In this document: positions 62,831-64,000 of the stretch, one piece after another
Layout of the letters: each line of letters opens with the position of its first letter
Position numbering within the stretch: the first letter of the stretch is position 1
Assembly: GCF_009707465.1 (NCBI RefSeq)
Contig: NZ_CP046120.1
Coordinates: 2,323,501-2,387,500 of the forward strand
Direction: 5' to 3'
Origin: Novosphingobium sp. Gsoil 351
Lineage (GTDB): Bacteria > Pseudomonadota > Alphaproteobacteria > Sphingomonadales > Sphingomonadaceae
Length of the DNA: 64,000 bases
The notes under the pieces: model-generated
What the model was told of the DNA's origin: nothing
Seen by the model: the letters and a program-made list of their open reading frames with translations, nothing else
Databases searched by the model: none
Made by a program: the position numbers and the translations under genes

Positions 62831-63764
62831 AACTGGCCGAAGACCCACCGCAAGACCGACTTCTGGGCATGGATGCGGTTCTCAGCCTCGTCCCACACTG
62901 CCGATTGCGGCCCGTCGATCACGGAATCGACCACTTCCTCGCCGCGGTGCGCGGGCAGGCAATGGAGGAAGGTCGCGCTCGGGGCAGCGGCGGCCATCAG
63001 CGTCTCATCGACCTGATAGGGCTGCATCGCGACGATCTGTGCATTGCTCTCGCGCTGGCCCATCGAGACCCAGCAGTCGGTGACCACCGCCTGCGCTCCC
63101 GCAACCGCCTCGCGCGCGTCCTGCGTCAGCACCACTTCACCCCCGCGGCGCGGGCGCGCTCGACGAAGCCGCGGTCGGGCTCGTAGCCCTCCGGGCCGCC
63201 GACGCGGACCGTGAAGTTCATCAGCCCCGCCGCCTCGATCAGCGAATTGAGCACATTGTTGCCGTCCCCCAGCCAGGCGAGTTGCAGGCCGGGCAGCGCA
63301 TGGCCCCGCTCGATCAGGGTCAGCAGGTCGGCGACGATCTGGCACGGATGCGAGCGGTCGGTCAGGCCGTTGATCACCGGCACGGTCGCGTGCCGCGCCA
63401 TCTCCTCGATCTGGGCGTGATCGTGAGTGCGGATCATGATCGCATCGACCATCCTACTGAGCACGCGGGCGGTGTCGGCGATCGTCTCACCGCGGCCCAG
63501 TTGCATCGATCCGGCCTCCATCACCAGCGCGCTGCCGCCGAGCTGGCGCATCGCGACGTCGAAGCTTACCCGGGTGCGGGTCGAGGCCTTCTCGAAGATC
63601 ATCGCGAGCACGCGCCCGGCGAGCGGCGCGTCGGCATCGGGCTGGCCCTTGGGCCAGGCGGCGCGGACCGTCTTTCGCTCGAGTGCGTCGTTGAGCATTG
63701 CCGCGATCGCGTCGCCTCCCGCGTCACACAGGTCGAGGAAGTGCCTGGGGGCCGGACCGCTCAT
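62827..63764 (-). CDS. argF: Ornithine carbamoyltransferase, frameshifted as given
   Basis: Begins at ATG 63764 in the ATGA overlap with argD. The first frame contains the carbamoyl-phosphate site [16 protein letters not shown], the MQLGRGE block and the [15 protein letters not shown] motif, and stops near 63129. The rest, from [13 protein letters not shown] through [17 protein letters not shown], is in another frame and ends at 62827. The junction is a run of five G on the coding strand (plus strand 63140-63144); six would give RARAAGGEVVL. So it is probably one intact gene of about 311 residues. It makes citrulline in arginine synthesis. Confidence 0.92.
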
Positions 63765-64000
63765 GTCGCCACCGGCTCGAGACGGTAGTCGGCCGCGCCG
63801 GCCGAGAGCCTTTCCATGAACTCGTCGATGTGAGCATCGTCGATTACCAGCGGCGGGATCACCCGCACGGTGTTGTCGCCCGCAGCCACCGTCAGCAACC
63901 CGTGGTTGTCGCGAAGGTGGGCGACGAACGGCCGACTCTCGGACTTCATCTTCAAGCCCAGCATCAGGCCCTTGCCGCGGACCAGCTCGAACAGCTCCGG
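63761..64000 (-). CDS. argD: Acetylornithine aminotransferase, C-terminal fragment
   Basis: The frame is open to the right edge of the window; 79 C-terminal residues are seen. [15 protein letters not shown] and [21 protein letters not shown] are the C-terminal marks of class III PLP-dependent aminotransferases of the ArgD type, where the R-x-x-P-P-L region binds the carboxylate of the substrate. The PLP lysine is outside the window. It overlaps argF by four bases (ATGA), the normal argD-argF order in alphaproteobacteria. Confidence 0.88.
   Translation of the reverse strand, partial: PELFELVRGKGLMLGLKMKSESRPFVAHLRDNHGLLTVAAGDNTVRVIPPLVIDDAHIDEFMERLSAGAADYRLEPVAT

Overview
The window is high-GC, densely coded DNA that looks like a sphingomonad alphaproteobacterium (order Sphingomonadales; genus not assignable from sequence alone). 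This rests on the alphaproteobacterial layout DUF3576 lipoprotein-leuS-lptE-holA, the rnd-lptC-lptA cluster, the MJ0042 zinc-ribbon gene beside ftsEX, metX-metW, a UrcA-family secreted protein, and several short proteins I associate with sphingomonads. || Layout. 1-3.4 kb: a beta-oxidation-like catabolic cluster (LysR fragment, two MaoC-type hot-dog proteins, an SDR, an HSL-type esterase). 3.6-9.7 kb: small accessory genes, including a lipoprotein, small membrane proteins, DUF1810, UrcA, a winged-helix/TPR regulator and two paralogous 86-residue proteins, with a MITE-like element. 9.8-11.7 kb: a probable nitric-oxide stress cluster with an Rrf2/NsrR-like regulator, a single-domain globin, a group III truncated haemoglobin and a DUF1971 protein, plus a palindromic operator. 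11.9-13.1 kb: an S41-type protease. 13.3-20.5 kb: an accessory island with a 1363-residue STAND/NACHT-like NTPase carrying a C-terminal PD-(D/E)XK-like motif, and the DUF3489-DUF2924-large serine recombinase cassette, next to the 3' end of tRNA-Leu(GAG). || 20.9-64 kb is mostly core chromosome: ftsE-ftsX-ydcF-plsC, hisC-tyrA, metX-metW, agmatine deiminase, a VapBC module with a two-part antitoxin, an M28 peptidase, glnE-bcp-DUF455, an M23 peptidase, an acyl-CoA ligase-P450 operon, a persulfide dioxygenase-rhodanese fusion, galU, murA, chrA, an acetoacetyl-CoA reductase, leuS-lptE-holA, lptA-lptC-rnd, ung, HigBA, a DedA protein, an OmpA-family protein, an MFS transporter, queC, hslO, and argF-argD at the right edge. 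|| Sequence quality. Six conserved genes (SDR, DUF2924, tyrA, DUF455, leuS, argF) are each broken by a single-base change in a G/C or T run, and each is restored by changing that run by one base. Essential genes are among them, so the likeliest cause is homopolymer error in the assembly. These genes are annotated over their full restored extent. || The most interesting unexplained items are the STAND-nuclease protein (candidate single-gene anti-phage system), the DUF7662-like/VapB antitoxin, the two-globin NO cluster, and a paralogue pair in which one copy appears to have lost its ATG.
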